Shown here piece after piece: positions 5,584-6,331 of a DNA stretch of 6,331 nt. How positions within the stretch are numbered: the stretch's first letter is position 1; each line of letters opens with the position of its first letter. Origin of the DNA: an uncultured Gemmatimonadota bacterium (lineage in GTDB: Bacteria > Gemmatimonadota > Gemmatimonadetes > Gemmatimonadales > Gemmatimonadaceae). The notes below the pieces were generated by a model that did no database searches, was not told the origin of the DNA, and saw nothing but the letters and a program-made list of their open reading frames with translations. Location of the stretch: the NCBI GenBank assembly GCA_946479995.1, contig CAMLIU010000103.1, positions 1 through 6,331 of the forward strand, given 5' to 3'. The translations under genes and the position numbers were made by a program.

Positions 5584-6331
5584 ATGCCCTCGTCGATTCG
5601 CTCCCGGATCCCGTCGCTTCGTGCCGCTCTCGTGCTCGGTGCGGCCCTGGCCGCGCCGCTCGGCGCGCAGCAGACCGCCCCATCATCGGCGCCGGCGCCG
5701 AAGCCCGCGCTCGATTTCTCCGGCTTGCTGTTCGGCAACTACCAGTACAACACCGGTCTCTCCAACCGGAACACCAACGCCTTCACCCTCGATCGCGCCT
5801 ACCTGACGTTCAAGATGGCCGCTGGTGAGCGCACGAGCATCCGCGTCACGACCGACGTCTTCCAGGACGGCGGCGGCAACGCGTACACCGTGCGGGCGAA
5901 GTACGCATATCTGCAGTACGACGTCCCGAAGTTCTCGAATGGCGCCGCGCTCCTCGCGCGCGTCGGCATCCTGCACACCGTGGAGATCGACCACGAGGAG
6001 ACCTTCTGGCCGCGCTACCTCACCAACAGCGGGGTGGAGCGCGCCGGCTTCTTCTCCTCCGCCGATGTCGGCATCGCGTCGCAGCTCTCGCTGCCCAACC
6101 GGCTCGGCGAGGTGTACGCGGCCATCACCAACGGGCCGGGCTACGCCAGCAAGGAAGTGGATCGGTTCAAGGACTTCCAGGCGCGACTCTCCCTCACGCC
6201 GCTGATGGGCAGCACCTCGGTGCCCGCGTTGTTCCGCACCTTCACCCTCACCGGGTGGGCGTACAAGGGTGCCGTGGGCAGCAAGTTCGCCAGCGGCGGT
6301 GCGGGGCAGGTGGGGCCGATCGGGGAGGCGA
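5584..6331 (+). CDS. Outer-membrane porin, OprO/OprP-like (5' part, truncated by window edge)
   Basis: The first 249 codons of a gene that continues past the right edge. Residues 1-28 look like a signal peptide: Arg6, Arg8 and Arg13, a hydrophobic core at 14-24, and probable cleavage after LGA (26-28). An Ala/Pro-rich linker (31-42) follows. The rest alternates short strands and turns as in a beta-barrel: DFSGLLFGNYQYN (44-56), AFTLDRAYLTFKM (66-78), TSIRVTTDVFQ (84-94), YTVRAKYAYLQYDVP (101-115), ALLARVGILHTVEIDHEETFWPRYLTN (122-148), VGIASQLSL (162-170) and GEVYAAITNGPGY (175-187). The order of an RxxLxF strand, an AYLxY strand and an RVGxLxTxxE...TFWPRY segment resembles the phosphate-selective porin O/P family. 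Its place divergent from pstC supports phosphate or anion uptake across the outer membrane, but substrate specificity is inferred only. No Shine-Dalgarno site precedes the ATG; TACGCT six bases upstream of it could be a -10 of a leaderless transcript. Confidence 0.82.
   Translation, partial: MPSSIRSRIPSLRAALVLGAALAAPLGAQQTAPSSAPAPKPALDFSGLLFGNYQYNTGLSNRNTNAFTLDRAYLTFKMAAGERTSIRVTTDVFQDGGGNAYTVRAKYAYLQYDVPKFSNGAALLARVGILHTVEIDHEETFWPRYLTNSGVERAGFFSSADVGIASQLSLPNRLGEVYAAITNGPGYASKEVDRFKDFQARLSLTPLMGSTSVPALFRTFTLTGWAYKGAVGSKFASGGAGQVGPIGEA

Noticed and set aside
5683..5994. Minus-strand frame inside the porin, and plus-strand frames at 5498-5806 and 5825-6205
   Set aside because: The open frame from 5584 has a signal peptide and beta-strand pattern and reaches the window edge. 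The others are Ser/Arg- or Val/Glu-rich shadows without such features.
1..6331. Mobile element or horizontally acquired island
   Set aside because: No transposase, integrase, tRNA or att-like repeat is present; composition and codon use look uniform across the genes, and the locus is standard housekeeping transport.

Overview
The window is a phosphate-acquisition locus from a high-GC, Gram-negative bacterium. It holds a complete high-affinity phosphate ABC transporter (PstS, PstC, PstA and two PstB ATPases), its regulator PhoU, and the first ~249 residues of an outer-membrane porin. An outer-membrane porin excludes Gram-positive actinobacteria. The octamer repeat just after pstS, the strong G/C third-position bias and the signal peptide ending in ...LGAQ make me favour Gemmatimonadota. 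That placement rests on recollection and inference, not on a marker gene.

Layout, left to right. pstS reads rightward from base 1 to 1065. It is followed by an intergenic stretch (1066-1221) made almost entirely of 8-bp repeats and ending in a strong hairpin. A leftward block then occupies 1222-5377; in transcription order it is pstC, pstA, pstB1, pstB2, phoU. Every junction in this block overlaps: TGA/ATG overlaps of 4 bp at pstC-pstA, pstB1-pstB2 and pstB2-phoU, and 8 bp at pstA-pstB1. That is strong evidence for one translationally coupled operon. A 206-bp divergent control region (5378-5583) contains palindromes and a Pho-box-like direct repeat. A rightward porin gene starts at 5584 and runs off the right edge.

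Expected working of the system: the porin would let phosphate or other anions through the outer membrane. The lipoprotein PstS captures phosphate in the periplasm. PstC and PstA form the inner-membrane channel, PstB dimers hydrolyse ATP to drive uptake, and PhoU links transporter state to the PhoR/PhoB two-component system, which is not in the window.

The unusual points are organisational. pstS is separated from its partners and points at them tail to tail. pstB is duplicated in tandem, with one canonical and one diverged copy. The last codons of both pstB genes double as the ribosome-binding site of the next gene. A period-8 repeat array fills the pstS-phoU gap. I see no sign of an undescribed enzymatic or defence system; the window is a recognisable Pst/Pho locus with interesting non-coding and junction features.
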